Assembly: GCA_020860565.1 (NCBI GenBank)
Contig: JAJBUA010000096.1
Coordinates: forward strand, 1 to 57,428
Direction: 5' to 3'
Length of the DNA: 57,428 nt
Source: Clostridiales bacterium
GTDB taxonomy: Bacteria > Bacillota > Clostridia > Lachnospirales > Lachnospiraceae
Shown: one piece after another, positions 16,376 through 25,656 of the stretch
How the letters are laid out: the number at the start of each line of letters is the position of its first letter
Position numbering within the stretch: the first letter of the stretch is position 1
Program-made: the position numbers and the translations under genes
The notes under the pieces: model-generated
Told to the model about the DNA's origin: nothing
Databases searched by the model: none
Seen by the model: only the letters and a program-made list of their open reading frames with translations

Positions 16376-17149
16376 TCAGTCAATCATCAGTTCATCTGCT
16401 GTGACAAAGGTATAGCCCTCTTGCAAAAATAAATCTGTCAGCTCCAGCGCCGCATCCACAGACTCCGGCAGGATATCATGCATCAGAATGATACTTCCAT
16501 TTTCTGTCTGCCGGCTCACACGGCCGACAATTGCCGTCGTATCCCTCAGCTTCCAGTCCAGAGAATCCACCGTCCAGAATACCGGCGTCAGATCCAGACG
16601 TTCTTCCAGTTCCTCATTCCAGTCCCCATAGGGCGGCCTCAGATACTCCGGACGTTCTCCTGTGATCCCCTCAATCAGCTTTTCATTTTCCTCAATATTG
16701 ACACAGGCCGCTTCGACACCTTCTTTTGTCATCTGGACATGGCGAAACCCATGATTTCCAATGAGATGCCCATCCTCCTGCATCTGCCTGACCAGATCTT
16801 CATTTCCGGCAATATTTTCCCCCATCAGGAAAAAGGTCGCCACCACGCCCCGCTCCCGCAGGCCGTCCAACAAAAGCTTTGTGGTAGCGGCATCCGGCCC
16901 ATCATCGAAGGTCAGCGCAATCACCTTTGCCTCTGTCCGGAGCGCTATTCCCTCATCTTCCGATACCGGAAATGCCGTATCCGTCTCCGGGGAATCCATC
17001 GTCACGGTCTTTGTCTCCTCATCCGGCAGCTGATGACAGTACAGCGCCGACGCGCTCCCCGCAGCAGCACCGAAAAACAGCGCGTCTGCCAGAAGTACCG
17101 CAAATAAAATCCGCGAATCCCGCCGCAGCCCGCGCTCTCTTCGTCTCAT
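16376..17149 (-). CDS. Polysaccharide deacetylase (NodB homology)
   Basis: Exported or membrane-anchored deacetylase of 257 residues. The N-terminus is basic (MRRRERGLRRDSR) followed by a hydrophobic segment (ILFAVLLADALFFGAAAGSASALY), an uncleaved anchor or signal peptide. The NodB domain spans about 70-257: ALTFDDGPD holds the catalytic Asp and metal Asp, GNHGFRH the metal His pair, RPPYGDWN the third motif, and ILMHDILPES the catalytic His. The usual substrate is N-acetylglucosamine in peptidoglycan or a chitin-like polymer. The exact substrate cannot be read. The gene is flanked on both sides by the R2 and R3 repeats, an isolated transcription unit. Confidence 0.92.
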   Translation of the reverse strand: MRRRERGLRRDSRILFAVLLADALFFGAAAGSASALYCHQLPDEETKTVTMDSPETDTAFPVSEDEGIALRTEAKVIALTFDDGPDAATTKLLLDGLRERGVVATFFLMGENIAGNEDLVRQMQEDGHLIGNHGFRHVQMTKEGVEAACVNIEENEKLIEGITGERPEYLRPPYGDWNEELEERLDLTPVFWTVDSLDWKLRDTTAIVGRVSRQTENGSIILMHDILPESVDAALELTDLFLQEGYTFVTADELMID

Positions 17150-17209
17150 CGGCTTCCCCTGCCCCGCCTGTTACTATCAGGTTATTCATAAAGTGGAGTA
17201 ATTATGAAA

Positions 17210-17340
17210 AAGAATCCTGCAAAGCAGGATTCTCCGCCTGCGGCGGGTCGCTTTAGCGACATATTTCCGCTCCGCCGCAGTGCGATCCCGCCCGGAGGGC
17301 TTTTTGTTCCATAGGACGTACTTTCCTATGGAAGAACATA
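17210..17340. repeat. Hairpin cluster with terminator-like repeat copy R3
   Basis: A string of inverted repeats: AGAATCCTGC-AAA-GCAGGATTCT (17210-17232, perfect), GTCGCTTTAGCGAC, GCGGAG-like arms, then CCCGGAGGGCTTTTTGTTCCATAGGA-cgtactt-TCCTATGGAAGAAC. The last part is copy R3 of the repeat also seen at 16256-16320 and 8564-8605. The cluster lies between divergently read genes. It looks like an assembled set of REP-type elements or strong terminators. Confidence 0.65.
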
Positions 17341-17416
17341 ATTTACCGCGGACAGTTCCTGTTCTCCTGTCCGGAATAATATTCTAAATTAATGAATATT
17401 TCCTTCAGGTAACTCT

Positions 17417-18304
17417 ATGAACCATATCCGATCATGGCTTCATGCGGAATATACCGGCGGACTGACCGGCCGCGGCATAGGCATCGCGGTGCTGGATACC
17501 GGATGCTTTCCCCATGAGGATTTTTCTGATAGAATCTCTGCGTTTTACGACATCGTCCACCGTCAGGGACGGATACCCTATGACGACAACGGACACGGCA
17601 CACACGTCTGCGGCATTATCGCAGGGAGCGGTCTGGCATCCGGCGGACGCTTTGCCGGAATTGCTCCCGGCTGTCACCTGATCCCGGTCAAAGTGCTGGA
17701 CCAAAGGGGCAACGGCTTCTCCTCTGATGTGATCACCGGCCTCCGCCTCATCCGTCAGAAACACAGCTTATACAATATCCGCATCATCAATATCTCCATC
17801 GGCTCCCTCTCCGGACAGAAGTTCGGCGAAGACTCAGCTCTGATCAACGGGGTCAACGCCGCCTGGGATGACGGTCTGATCATCGTCGCCGCCGCCGGCA
17901 ATATGGGACCGGACAGAGGCAGCGTCACCGCGCCTGGCATCAGCCGCAAGGTTATCACCGTCGGAAGCTCCGATGACTGTCAGCCCGTCAATGTACAGGG
18001 AAAACGCATGATCCACTACTCCGGCCGCGGACCCACCGGTTCCTGTGTCTGTAAACCGGATATCGTCGCTCCCGGTGCTCTGGTTACGAGCTGCGCAAAC
18101 CGCTCCCGCTCCTACGCAGTCAAAAGCGGAACCTCCATGTCTACTCCGATTGTCAGCGGAGCGATCGCCCTTCTGCTCGAAAAATATCCGGACCTTACCA
18201 ATCGGGACATCAAACTGCTGCTGCGCGAACGGGCCGTCGATCTCGGACTGCCACGGAATCAGCAGGGGTGGGGGATGCTGGATATACACAGGCTGCTGAC
18301 ATGA
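17417..18304 (+). CDS. Subtilisin-like serine protease (S8 family)
   Basis: S8 peptidase of 295 residues without a signal peptide or propeptide, so it is probably intracellular like AprX or ISP-type proteases. The catalytic triad is clear: Asp in GIAVLDTGCFPHEDF, His in DDNGHGTHVCGIIAGSG, and Ser in SGTSMSTPIVSGAIALLLEKYP. The oxyanion Asn is in VAAAGNMGPDRG. The start MNHIRSWLHAEYTGGLTGRG goes almost directly into the catalytic domain. It is the only plus-strand gene in its neighbourhood and ends at a bidirectional terminator shared with serA. Substrates cannot be inferred. Confidence 0.93.
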   Translation: MNHIRSWLHAEYTGGLTGRGIGIAVLDTGCFPHEDFSDRISAFYDIVHRQGRIPYDDNGHGTHVCGIIAGSGLASGGRFAGIAPGCHLIPVKVLDQRGNGFSSDVITGLRLIRQKHSLYNIRIINISIGSLSGQKFGEDSALINGVNAAWDDGLIIVAAAGNMGPDRGSVTAPGISRKVITVGSSDDCQPVNVQGKRMIHYSGRGPTGSCVCKPDIVAPGALVTSCANRSRSYAVKSGTSMSTPIVSGAIALLLEKYPDLTNRDIKLLLRERAVDLGLPRNQQGWGMLDIHRLLT

Positions 18305-18382
18305 AATTTTTAAGTAAGTAATTGCAAAACGTCCGTTTCTGAGAGAAGAATATGGCTTAATCACATCAAAACTTTCAAATTT

Positions 18383-18425
18383 AAAAAACAGGCAAAAGGT
18401 TTTCTCTTCCCTCTGCCTGTTTTTT
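18383..18425. terminator. Bidirectional terminator between protease gene and serA
   Basis: AAAAAACAGGCA (18383-18394) pairs with TGCCTGTTTTTT (18414-18425). It provides a T-run on both strands for the two convergent genes. Confidence 0.85.
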
Positions 18426-18457
18426 ATTTCCCATATTTTCTGTGAGTCTTCTCTTTT

Positions 18458-19630
18458 CTACTCTGCCTGCTGGATCACCCGTACCCGCAGAATGCCGTCT
18501 ACGCTCTTCAGGTTCTGCACGGTAGTCGCATTCGGCACACCGTCCAGATCCATCAGTGTATATGCATATTTATTTTTGCTCTTGTTGGTCATGTCGGAGA
18601 TGTTGATCCCGCCGGCTGCCATCATGCCGGTCACCTGTCCGATCATGTTCGGCACGTTGCGGTGCATGACCGCAACCCGGGCCGCTGCCTTGCAGACTCC
18701 CATATCGCATTCCGGATAATTGACCGAGTTATGGATATTGCCGTTTTCCAGATAATCCATTACCTCGATAACCGCCATCTTCGCGCAGTTGTCCTCGGAC
18801 TCTTCTGTGGATGCCCCCAGATGCGGAATGATGATCGCATTTTCCATATTAGCGCTCTTAGCGTTCGGGAAATCGCTTACATAGCGTCTCACCTTGCCGG
18901 AAGCCAGCGCCTCCGCCATGTCGTCGTCATTCACCAGAAGGTCGCGTGCAAAGTTGAGAATCACCACGCCATCCTTCATCCGTGAGAAGTTTGACTTGTT
19001 TAACATTCCCTTCGTGGAATCCATCAGCGGCACATGGATTGTGATGTAATCACATTCCGCATAGATGATGTCCGCGCTGGTAATATGCTTGACGTCGCGG
19101 GACAGATTCCATGCCGCGTTGACGGAGATGAACGGATCATATCCATATACTTCCATGCCCAGACCGGCCGCCGCGTTAGCTACCTCCGCGCCGATCGCGC
19201 CAAGGCCAATGACACCCAGCTTCTTGCCGCGGATCTCGCCGCCGGCAAAGGCTTTTTTCGCTTTTTCGGCACTCTTACCGATATTTTCATCTGCTTTATT
19301 AGCCTTGCACCAGTCGATGCCGCCGATGACGTCACGCGCTGCCAGCAGAAGGCCGCACAGCACCAGTTCCTTTACGCCGTTGGCATTGGCGCCCGGCGTG
19401 TTGAATACGACGATGCCTTCCTCCGCACAGCGGTCCAGCGGGATGTTATTGACCCCCGCACCGGCTCTGCCGATCGCCAGAACATGCTCCGAGAACTCCG
19501 TCTCATGCAAAGACGCGCTGCGAAGCAGGATCCCGTCTGCATCCTCTATGTTATCCGTTAATTCATATTCCTGAGTCAAAAATCCCAGGCCGTACTTGGA
19601 AATCGCGTTAAGACAATGGATCTTTCTCAT
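18458..19630 (-). CDS. serA: D-3-phosphoglycerate dehydrogenase
   Basis: NAD-dependent 3-phosphoglycerate dehydrogenase of 390 residues, the first step of serine synthesis. The nucleotide fold is marked by LGVIGLGAIGAEVANAA. Catalytic residues lie in LLRSASLHET, NFARDLLV and PHLGASTEESEDNCAKMA (His). The C-terminal ACT domain (VPNMIGQVTGMMAAGGINISDM...YTLMDLDG) is of the short type seen in many gut anaerobes and probably binds serine. Its ATG overlaps the serC stop by 4 bases, so the two are translationally coupled. It is the last gene of the leuB-ilvD-ilvB-serC-serA operon. Confidence 0.95.
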   Translation of the reverse strand: MRKIHCLNAISKYGLGFLTQEYELTDNIEDADGILLRSASLHETEFSEHVLAIGRAGAGVNNIPLDRCAEEGIVVFNTPGANANGVKELVLCGLLLAARDVIGGIDWCKANKADENIGKSAEKAKKAFAGGEIRGKKLGVIGLGAIGAEVANAAAGLGMEVYGYDPFISVNAAWNLSRDVKHITSADIIYAECDYITIHVPLMDSTKGMLNKSNFSRMKDGVVILNFARDLLVNDDDMAEALASGKVRRYVSDFPNAKSANMENAIIIPHLGASTEESEDNCAKMAVIEVMDYLENGNIHNSVNYPECDMGVCKAAARVAVMHRNVPNMIGQVTGMMAAGGINISDMTNKSKNKYAYTLMDLDGVPNATTVQNLKSVDGILRVRVIQQAE

Positions 19631-20712
19631 GCCTGATGTTCCTCCTCAAATTTCTTCATGAATGCAACCAGCTTTTCTACGCCCTCCTGCGGCATCGCAT
19701 TGTAGATGGAGGCGCGCATACCGCCAACCGTCCGGTGGCCCTTAAGATTGATAAAGCCGGCTGCTGCCGCCTCTTTGACAAAGAGCGCGTCCAAGTCCTT
19801 ATCACCCGTGACAAACGGAACATTCATCAGAGAACGGTCTTCCTTCACCACGGTTCCCTTAAACATACTGCTCTGATCAAGGAAATCATACAGGATCTTC
19901 GCCTTTCTTTCATTGCGCTCCTTCATGGCCGCCAGACCGCCCTGCTTCTTTAACCATTTAAATACCTTGCCGCAGATGTAGATGCCGTATGCCGGCGGAG
20001 TATTGTACAGGGATTTCGCGTCTGCATGAATCTTATACTGGCACATCGTAGGCGTTCCCGGCAGGACGTCCTCCGTGATCAGATCCTCACGGATGATCAC
20101 GATTACCACGCCGGCCGGCCCGATATTCTTCTGCACGCCGCCATAGATAATGCCGTATTTCTCGACATCATGCGGCTCTGACAGGAAGCAGGATGAGACA
20201 TCCGCTACCAGAGTCTTGCCCTTGGTATTCGGCAGGGTCTTATACTTGGTTCCGTAGATCGTATTATTCTCGCAGATATAGACATAATCCGCATCTTCAT
20301 CAATCGGCAGATCAGAGCAGTCCGGAATGTACGAAAAGGTCTTGTCCGCACTGGAAGCAACGGCAACCGCCTTGCCGTATTTCTGCGCTTCCTGATAAGC
20401 CTTCTTTGCCCACTGGCCTGTGATAATATAATCAGCGACACCATTTTTCATCAGGTTCTGCGGAATCATTGCGAACTGCAGGCTCGCGCCTCCCTGCAGG
20501 AAAAGTACCTTATAATTGTCCGGGATCTTCATCAGATCTCTCAAGTCCGCCTCTGCTTCATCAATAATCTGCTGATACTCCTTCGAACGATGGCTCATCT
20601 CCATAACCGACTCGCCGGTTCCGTTGTAATTCAGCATCTCTGCCGCCGCTTCCTCCAGCACCTCTACCGGGAGCATTGCCGGACCAGCCGAAAAGTTATA
20701 CACTCTTTCCAT
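19627..20712 (-). CDS. serC: Phosphoserine aminotransferase
   Basis: PLP-dependent phosphoserine aminotransferase of 361 residues, the second step of serine synthesis, also used in pyridoxal phosphate synthesis in some bacteria. VYNFSAGPAMLPVEVLEEAA at the N-terminus, MSHRSKEYQ, and the Schiff-base Lys in YGGVQKNIGPAGVV are diagnostic, with TVGGMRASIYNAMP near the C-terminus. It sits 23 bases after ilvB and overlaps serA by 4 bases. No serB-like phosphatase is visible in the window; the histidine phosphatase at 41.2 kb is far away and not linked. Confidence 0.96.
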   Translation of the reverse strand: MERVYNFSAGPAMLPVEVLEEAAAEMLNYNGTGESVMEMSHRSKEYQQIIDEAEADLRDLMKIPDNYKVLFLQGGASLQFAMIPQNLMKNGVADYIITGQWAKKAYQEAQKYGKAVAVASSADKTFSYIPDCSDLPIDEDADYVYICENNTIYGTKYKTLPNTKGKTLVADVSSCFLSEPHDVEKYGIIYGGVQKNIGPAGVVIVIIREDLITEDVLPGTPTMCQYKIHADAKSLYNTPPAYGIYICGKVFKWLKKQGGLAAMKERNERKAKILYDFLDQSSMFKGTVVKEDRSLMNVPFVTGDKDLDALFVKEAAAAGFINLKGHRTVGGMRASIYNAMPQEGVEKLVAFMKKFEEEHQA

Positions 20713-20735
20713 AATTTTCTCCTCTTTTCCTTCAT

Positions 20736-22445
20736 TTATTGCCCGATCTTCAGATCGGTATCATCAAAGGCGTCCTGAATCGCGTTACCCGGCGAAACCA
20801 TCGGATATACCTTATCGTCACAGTTGATCTGACAGTCGATCACCACCGGACCCTGTGCCTTCATCGCTTCCTCCAGAACAGGACGAAGCTCCTCCCGGCT
20901 CATCACGCGGTACGCTTTCGCACCCATCGCCTCTGACAGCTTAACATAATCCACGGAATCATTCAGCACCGTAGCCGCATATCGTTTTCCGTAGAAAAGC
21001 GTCTGCCACTGACGCACCATGCCCAGTACCTGGTTATTAATAATCACTTCGATGATCGGGACGCCGTAACGCGCCGCCGTTGCCACTTCATTCATATTCA
21101 TACGGAAGCAGCCGTCACCCGCGATATTAAAGACCGGCATCTCCGGCTTTCCCATATCCTCATAAGCCAGCTTTGCCCCGATGGACGCTCCCAGGCCATA
21201 GCCCATCGTCCCCAGACCGCCGGACGTCAGCAGCTGCCTCGGTCTCGCATACTTATAATACTGCGCCGCCCACATCTGATGCTGACCGACCTCCGTGCAG
21301 ATCACCGCATTTCCCTTTGTCAGGTCATAGATCGTCTCCATCACATATGGCCCGGTCAGCTGATTCTTATCATACCGCAGCGGATACATATCCTTCAGGC
21401 GTTCGATATGTGCGACCCACTCGTCATGATGGAGCGGATCCAGACGCGTATTCAGTTTTCTTAATACGGTCTTCAGATCACCGATGATCTTCACATCCGC
21501 TCGGACATTCTTATTGATCTCGGCCGCATCGACATCGATGTGTATCACCTTTGCGTTCTTCGCAAACATCGCCGTATTGCCAGTCACACGGTCACTGAAA
21601 CGCGCTCCCGCCGTGATCAGCAGATCACATTCACTGACGCCGAAGTTCGATGCCTTCGTTCCGTGCATCCCCAGCATACCGGTATAAAGAGCATCCGTCC
21701 CGTCAAAGGCTCCTTTTCCCATCAGAGAATCCGCTACCGGCGCCTGAATCTTATGAGCCAGCGTACGCAGCTCCTCCGAGGCACCGGACAAAACCGCGCC
21801 GCCGCCCGCAAAAACAAACGGCTTCCGCGATCTCTGGATCAGCTCCATGGCTGCTTCCAGATCCTCCTCCCGGATCGTATCTTTCTGACGTCTGACCGGC
21901 TGCGGCTCTTCGGATGTAAACTCACATTTCTCAACTGTCACATTTTTGGTAATATCGATCAGCACCGGCCCCGGCCGGCCGCTCTGCGCGATCTGAAACG
22001 CACGGCGGATGACCTTTGCCAGATTTTTTACATCTTTTACAATAAAGTTATACTTGGTAATCGGCATCGTGATGCCAAGGATATCAATCTCCTGAAAGCT
22101 GTCCTTGCCCAGCAGGCTGACGCCGACGTTACAGGTGATCGCAATGAGCGGGATCGAGTCCATGTACGCGGTCGCGATGCCCGTAACCAGATTGGTCGCT
22201 CCCGGACCCGAAGTGGCCAGACATACGCCGACCTTGCCGGTTGCCCTCGAATATCCGTCTGCGGCATGCGCGGCCCCCTGTTCATGGGAGGTCAGAATAT
22301 GCCGGATCTCATTCTGATGTTTATAAAGTGCGTCGTATATCTCCAATATGGCACCGCCCGGATAGCCAAAAACTGTCTTGACTCCCTGTTCCTTGAGACA
22401 TTCCACAACAATCTCAGAACCGGGAAGAACTCTGGTCTCTGCCAT
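20736..22445 (-). CDS. ilvB: Acetolactate synthase, large subunit
   Basis: ThDP- and FAD-dependent acetolactate synthase catalytic subunit of 569 residues, first common step of valine/leucine and isoleucine synthesis. FGYPGGAILEIYDAL, the catalytic Glu in LTSHEQGAAHAADGYSRATGK, and the ThDP motif GDGCFRMNMNEVATAARYGVP...INNQVLGMVRQWQ are present at normal spacing. No small regulatory subunit (ilvN/ilvH) lies next to it, so feedback control must come from elsewhere or be absent. The 61-base gap to ilvD carries a short hairpin (CTGCCGCCGGCAG), and serC follows after 23 bases. Confidence 0.95.
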   Translation of the reverse strand: MAETRVLPGSEIVVECLKEQGVKTVFGYPGGAILEIYDALYKHQNEIRHILTSHEQGAAHAADGYSRATGKVGVCLATSGPGATNLVTGIATAYMDSIPLIAITCNVGVSLLGKDSFQEIDILGITMPITKYNFIVKDVKNLAKVIRRAFQIAQSGRPGPVLIDITKNVTVEKCEFTSEEPQPVRRQKDTIREEDLEAAMELIQRSRKPFVFAGGGAVLSGASEELRTLAHKIQAPVADSLMGKGAFDGTDALYTGMLGMHGTKASNFGVSECDLLITAGARFSDRVTGNTAMFAKNAKVIHIDVDAAEINKNVRADVKIIGDLKTVLRKLNTRLDPLHHDEWVAHIERLKDMYPLRYDKNQLTGPYVMETIYDLTKGNAVICTEVGQHQMWAAQYYKYARPRQLLTSGGLGTMGYGLGASIGAKLAYEDMGKPEMPVFNIAGDGCFRMNMNEVATAARYGVPIIEVIINNQVLGMVRQWQTLFYGKRYAATVLNDSVDYVKLSEAMGAKAYRVMSREELRPVLEEAMKAQGPVVIDCQINCDDKVYPMVSPGNAIQDAFDDTDLKIGQ

Positions 22446-22478
22446 AATACTAAAAACCCCTTTCTATTTCCAACTACA

Positions 22479-22501
22479 AAACCTGCCGCCGGCAGCTCAT
22501 C
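22479..22501. repeat. Second copy of the short AACCTGCC...GGCAGCTC hairpin repeat
   Basis: ACAAAACCTGCCGCCGGCAGCTC here resembles ACAGAACCTGCCACTGGCAGCTC at 109-131, differing at about three positions. It forms the CTGCCG-C-CGGCAG-type hairpin in the gap between ilvD and ilvB. Confidence 0.45.
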
Positions 22502-22506
22502 AATCA

Positions 22507-24168
22507 TTAATTTCCTTTCAGGATCGCTCCCTTATCTGCGCTGGTTACCAGGCCGGCATAACGCTTCAGATAACCGGATAACTCTTTCGTCTTCGGAGTC
22601 CATTTCGCACGGCGAGCCGCAAGCTCTTCATCCGAAACTTTCAGGTTAATCTTATATGCGTTAATATCAATCTCAATGATATCTCCATCTTCAATCAGGC
22701 CAATCGAGCCTCCGGCAGCTGCTTCCGGACATACATGACCGATCGCCGCGCCGCGGGACGCTCCGCTGAAACGTCCGTCCGTGATCAGCGCCACAGAAGA
22801 CCCCATACCCATGCCGACAATCGCTGACGTCGGATTGAGCATTTCTCTCATACCCGGGCCTCCCTTCGGTCCCTCATAACGGATCACAACAACATCGCCT
22901 GCCTGGATCTTGCCGCCCTTAATCGCGTCAATCGCCTCTTCCTCGCTGTCAAACACTTTGGCAACGCCGGTATTCTTTAACATCTCCGGTGCTACCGCGG
23001 AGCGTTTCACGACGCAGCCGTCCGGCGCGATATTGCCCTTGAGTACCGCCAGTCCGCCTGTCCTGGAATACGGATTATCGATTGTGCGGATGACCTCCGG
23101 ATCACGGTTAACCGCATTTGCAATATTTTCTCCCACAGTCTTACCGGTAACCGTCATGCAGTCCAGATTCAGGAGACCGAGTTTGCTGATCTCTTTCATC
23201 ACCGCGTAGATGCCGCCGGCCTCATTCAGATCCTCCATATAGGTCGGACCCGCAGGCGCCAGATGACACACGTTCGGAGTCTTCTCACTGATCTCATTTG
23301 CGATATCGATATTAATCTCGACGCCCGCTTCATGGGCAATCGCCGGCAGATGCAGCATGCTGTTTGTCGAACAGCCCAGAGCCATATCCATCGTCAGCGC
23401 GTTCATGAACGCTGCCTCTGTCATAATATCTCTCGGACGGATATTCTTCTTTAACATATCCATAACTGCCATGCCCGCATGCTTCGCCAGACGGATACGC
23501 TCAGAATACACAGCCGGGACCGTACCGTTGCCCCGAAGGCCCATGCCGAGCACCTCAGTCAGACAGTTCATGCTGTTGGCCGTATACATACCGGAGCAGG
23601 AACCGCAGGTCGGGCAGACATTATTTGCGAAATCTTCAACCTCTTCCTCTGTCATCGTACCCGCCGCATGAGCGCCGACTGCTTCAAACATACTGGAAAG
23701 GCTTCTCTTTTTTCCTTTGACATGACCGGCCAGCATCGGACCGCCGCTGACAAAGACGGTCGGAATATTCAGACGTGCCGCCGCCATCAAAAGTCCCGGA
23801 ACATTTTTATCACAGTTCGGGATCATGACCAGCGCGTCAAACTGATGCGCCAGTGCCATACACTCCGTAGAATCCGCGATCAGATCACGGGTCACCAGCG
23901 AATACTTCATGCCGATATGACCCATGGCAATGCCGTCGCACACCGCGATCGCCGGAAATACGATCGGAGTTCCTCCCGCCATCGCAACACCCTGCTTGAC
24001 TGCCTCAGTCAGCTTGTCCAGATGCATATGGCCCGGAACGATCTCATTAAAAGAACTAACAACACCTACCAGCGGCTTTGACAGTTCTTCTTCTGTCAGT
24101 CCCAATGCGCGGAACAAAGATCTCGCCGGCGCCTGCTGCATACCGGACTTTGCATTATCACTTCTCAT
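22507..24168 (-). CDS. ilvD: Dihydroxy-acid dehydratase
   Basis: Iron-sulfur dihydroxy-acid dehydratase of 553 residues, the third step in valine and isoleucine synthesis. Cluster cysteines are in NCDKNVPG (about 122), [17 protein letters not shown] (about 190), plus the N-terminal region. [11 protein letters not shown]-like text ([17 protein letters not shown]), the metal Glu/Lys region, and the C-terminal [22 protein letters not shown] with the catalytic Ser are all present. The start [23 protein letters not shown] fits the family. It lies 83 bases after leuB and 61 before ilvB, in one operon. Confidence 0.96.
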   Translation of the reverse strand: MRSDNAKSGMQQAPARSLFRALGLTEEELSKPLVGVVSSFNEIVPGHMHLDKLTEAVKQGVAMAGGTPIVFPAIAVCDGIAMGHIGMKYSLVTRDLIADSTECMALAHQFDALVMIPNCDKNVPGLLMAAARLNIPTVFVSGGPMLAGHVKGKKRSLSSMFEAVGAHAAGTMTEEEVEDFANNVCPTCGSCSGMYTANSMNCLTEVLGMGLRGNGTVPAVYSERIRLAKHAGMAVMDMLKKNIRPRDIMTEAAFMNALTMDMALGCSTNSMLHLPAIAHEAGVEINIDIANEISEKTPNVCHLAPAGPTYMEDLNEAGGIYAVMKEISKLGLLNLDCMTVTGKTVGENIANAVNRDPEVIRTIDNPYSRTGGLAVLKGNIAPDGCVVKRSAVAPEMLKNTGVAKVFDSEEEAIDAIKGGKIQAGDVVVIRYEGPKGGPGMREMLNPTSAIVGMGMGSSVALITDGRFSGASRGAAIGHVCPEAAAGGSIGLIEDGDIIEIDINAYKINLKVSDEELAARRAKWTPKTKELSGYLKRYAGLVTSADKGAILKGN

Positions 24169-24251
24169 ATGACTCTCCTCCTGATATATTTTCCACTGCC
24201 AACGTCCGCAAAGCGGGCGAAAACAGGTTTTTCCAAAATTAAATCGTTACT

Positions 24252-25337
24252 TTAACGAATCCGCTCCGCAACCAGATCGCCCATCCGGATCGTACCGACC
24301 TGCTCACAGCCGTCCGCCATGATATCCACCGTGCGGTATCCGTCCGCAAGCACCTGCTTCACCGCGCCCTCGATCGCCAGCGCTTCCTGATCCAGATCAA
24401 ACGAATAGCGCAGCATCATCGCCGCCGACAAAATCGTCGCCAGCGGATTGGCAATGTCCTTGCCCGCAATATCCGGAGCCGATCCGTGGCTCGGCTCATA
24501 CAGGCCAAACTTCGTCTCATTGAGACTCGCGGAAGAAAGCATACCGATCGATCCGGTAATCATGCTTGCCTCATCCGATAAGATATCGCCAAACATATTT
24601 TCTGTCAGGATCACATCAAACTGTCCCGGATTCATCACCAGCTGCATCGCGCAGTTATCAACCAGCATATGCTCAAGAGTTACCTCCGGATAATCCTTCG
24701 CGACCTCTTCGACCACCTTTCTCCACAGGCGGGACGAATCCAGCACATTGGCCTTGTCCACGCTGATCACATGCTTTCTGCGCTTCATCGCGATGTCAAA
24801 CGCCTTGATCGCGATCCTGCGGATCTCATTTTCATTATAAACCAGAGTGTCCGTCGCCTGCAGGACGCCGTTTACCTCCTCGGTGCGGCGTTCTCCGAAA
24901 TACAGGCCGCCGGTCAGCTCGCGCACAATCACCATGTCAAAACCGTCACCGATCAGATCCGGCCGCAGCGGACATACACCGGCCAGTTCATCATACAGAT
25001 ATGCCGGCCGCAGATTGGCAAATAAATTAAGACCCTTACGAATCGCCAGAATTCCTGCCTCAGGTCTCAAATTCGGTGCCACATCGTACCATCTTGAATT
25101 TCCCACTTTTCCTCCGACCGCTCCCAGCAATACTGCGTCGCTCTGCTTTGCCGTCTCCAGCGCTTCCTCCGTAAGCGGTACGCCGTAAGCGTCAATGGAA
25201 CATCCTCCCATCAGGATCTCCTGATAAGAAAACGTATGGCCGTATACCTCTCCGACCCGATCCAGCACCTTACATGCCTCACGGACAATCTCCGGTCCGA
25301 TCCCATCGCCCGGAATCGTAACAATTCTACATTCCAT
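24252..25337 (-). CDS. leuB: 3-isopropylmalate dehydrogenase
   Basis: NAD-dependent 3-isopropylmalate dehydrogenase of 361 residues (leucine synthesis). I set the start at [18 protein letters not shown], six bases after GAGGAG. A frame six codons longer lacks a better site. [14 protein letters not shown] holds substrate residues, the catalytic Tyr and Lys regions follow, and [27 protein letters not shown] with [13 protein letters not shown] forms the metal and NAD sites. It is the first gene of the operon, directly after a strong promoter. leuA, leuC and leuD are not in the window. Confidence 0.95.
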   Translation of the reverse strand: MECRIVTIPGDGIGPEIVREACKVLDRVGEVYGHTFSYQEILMGGCSIDAYGVPLTEEALETAKQSDAVLLGAVGGKVGNSRWYDVAPNLRPEAGILAIRKGLNLFANLRPAYLYDELAGVCPLRPDLIGDGFDMVIVRELTGGLYFGERRTEEVNGVLQATDTLVYNENEIRRIAIKAFDIAMKRRKHVISVDKANVLDSSRLWRKVVEEVAKDYPEVTLEHMLVDNCAMQLVMNPGQFDVILTENMFGDILSDEASMITGSIGMLSSASLNETKFGLYEPSHGSAPDIAGKDIANPLATILSAAMMLRYSFDLDQEALAIEGAVKQVLADGYRTVDIMADGCEQVGTIRMGDLVAERIR

Positions 25338-25381
25338 ATCTGTCTCCTCTATCATTCAGTATAATTGCCCAGTTGATCTCC

Positions 25382-25410
25382 ATCATAGCTTATTTGCAAT
25401 CATTTTTCAA
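25382..25410 (-). promoter_or_regulatory. Promoter of the leuB-ilvD-ilvB-serC-serA operon
   Basis: TTGAAA (25405-25410) and TATGAT (25382-25387) on the minus strand, 17 bases apart. This gives a leader of about 38 bases, too short for a T-box or leader-peptide attenuator. Control, if any, must act at the promoter itself. Confidence 0.7.
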
Positions 25411-25437
25411 CATTTCACGCAAATTTTTATGAAAAGA

Positions 25438-25593
25438 ATCCGCCTGTGATCGAGTAGAAGGCGAATTTTCGCCTCCTACTCGCCGCGCCGGTTGCTGTGT
25501 GCCAGTGGCACACTTTTAGCAACGACCGAAGCGGAGCGGAGAACAGATGCAGCGTTAGCTGCAAAATTTCCATATCCGCCCGTGCGCATAAAA
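25438..25593 (+). repeat. Dispersed repeat, copy B (~155 bp, with insert)
   Basis: It has the same ordered blocks as copy A (12541-12646), but a segment of about 50 bases (about 25491-25544) interrupts it. The insert forms nested hairpins: GTTGCT...AGCAAC enclosing GTGTGCCA-G-TGGCACAC. It lies upstream of the leu promoter. It may be a REP/BIME-like or MITE-like element. Confidence 0.8.
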
Positions 25594-25627
25594 GCCGGGA
25601 TTTCTCGGAAACCCGAAAAACCCCGGC
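25588..25627 (-). terminator. Terminator after the TIM-barrel gene
   Basis: On the minus strand GCCGGG...CCCGGC (25627-25622 / 25599-25594), with a further internal TTTCGGGTTTCCGAGAAA stem, is followed by TTTTAT. The T-run is short, so strength is uncertain. Confidence 0.6.
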
Positions 25628-25656
25628 AAATACTCCCGCCAATACCATTTCACTGA

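Noticed and set aside
21540-24080. Long plus-strand open frames opposite ilvB and ilvD
   Set aside because: They are antisense to strongly conserved enzymes, have no good ribosome sites, and read as His/Arg-rich text typical of shadow frames.
25338-25437. T-box or leader-peptide attenuator ahead of leuB
   Set aside because: The predicted leader is only about 38 bases. No AGGGTGGNACCGCG-like T-box core and no run of Leu, Val or Ile codons is visible.
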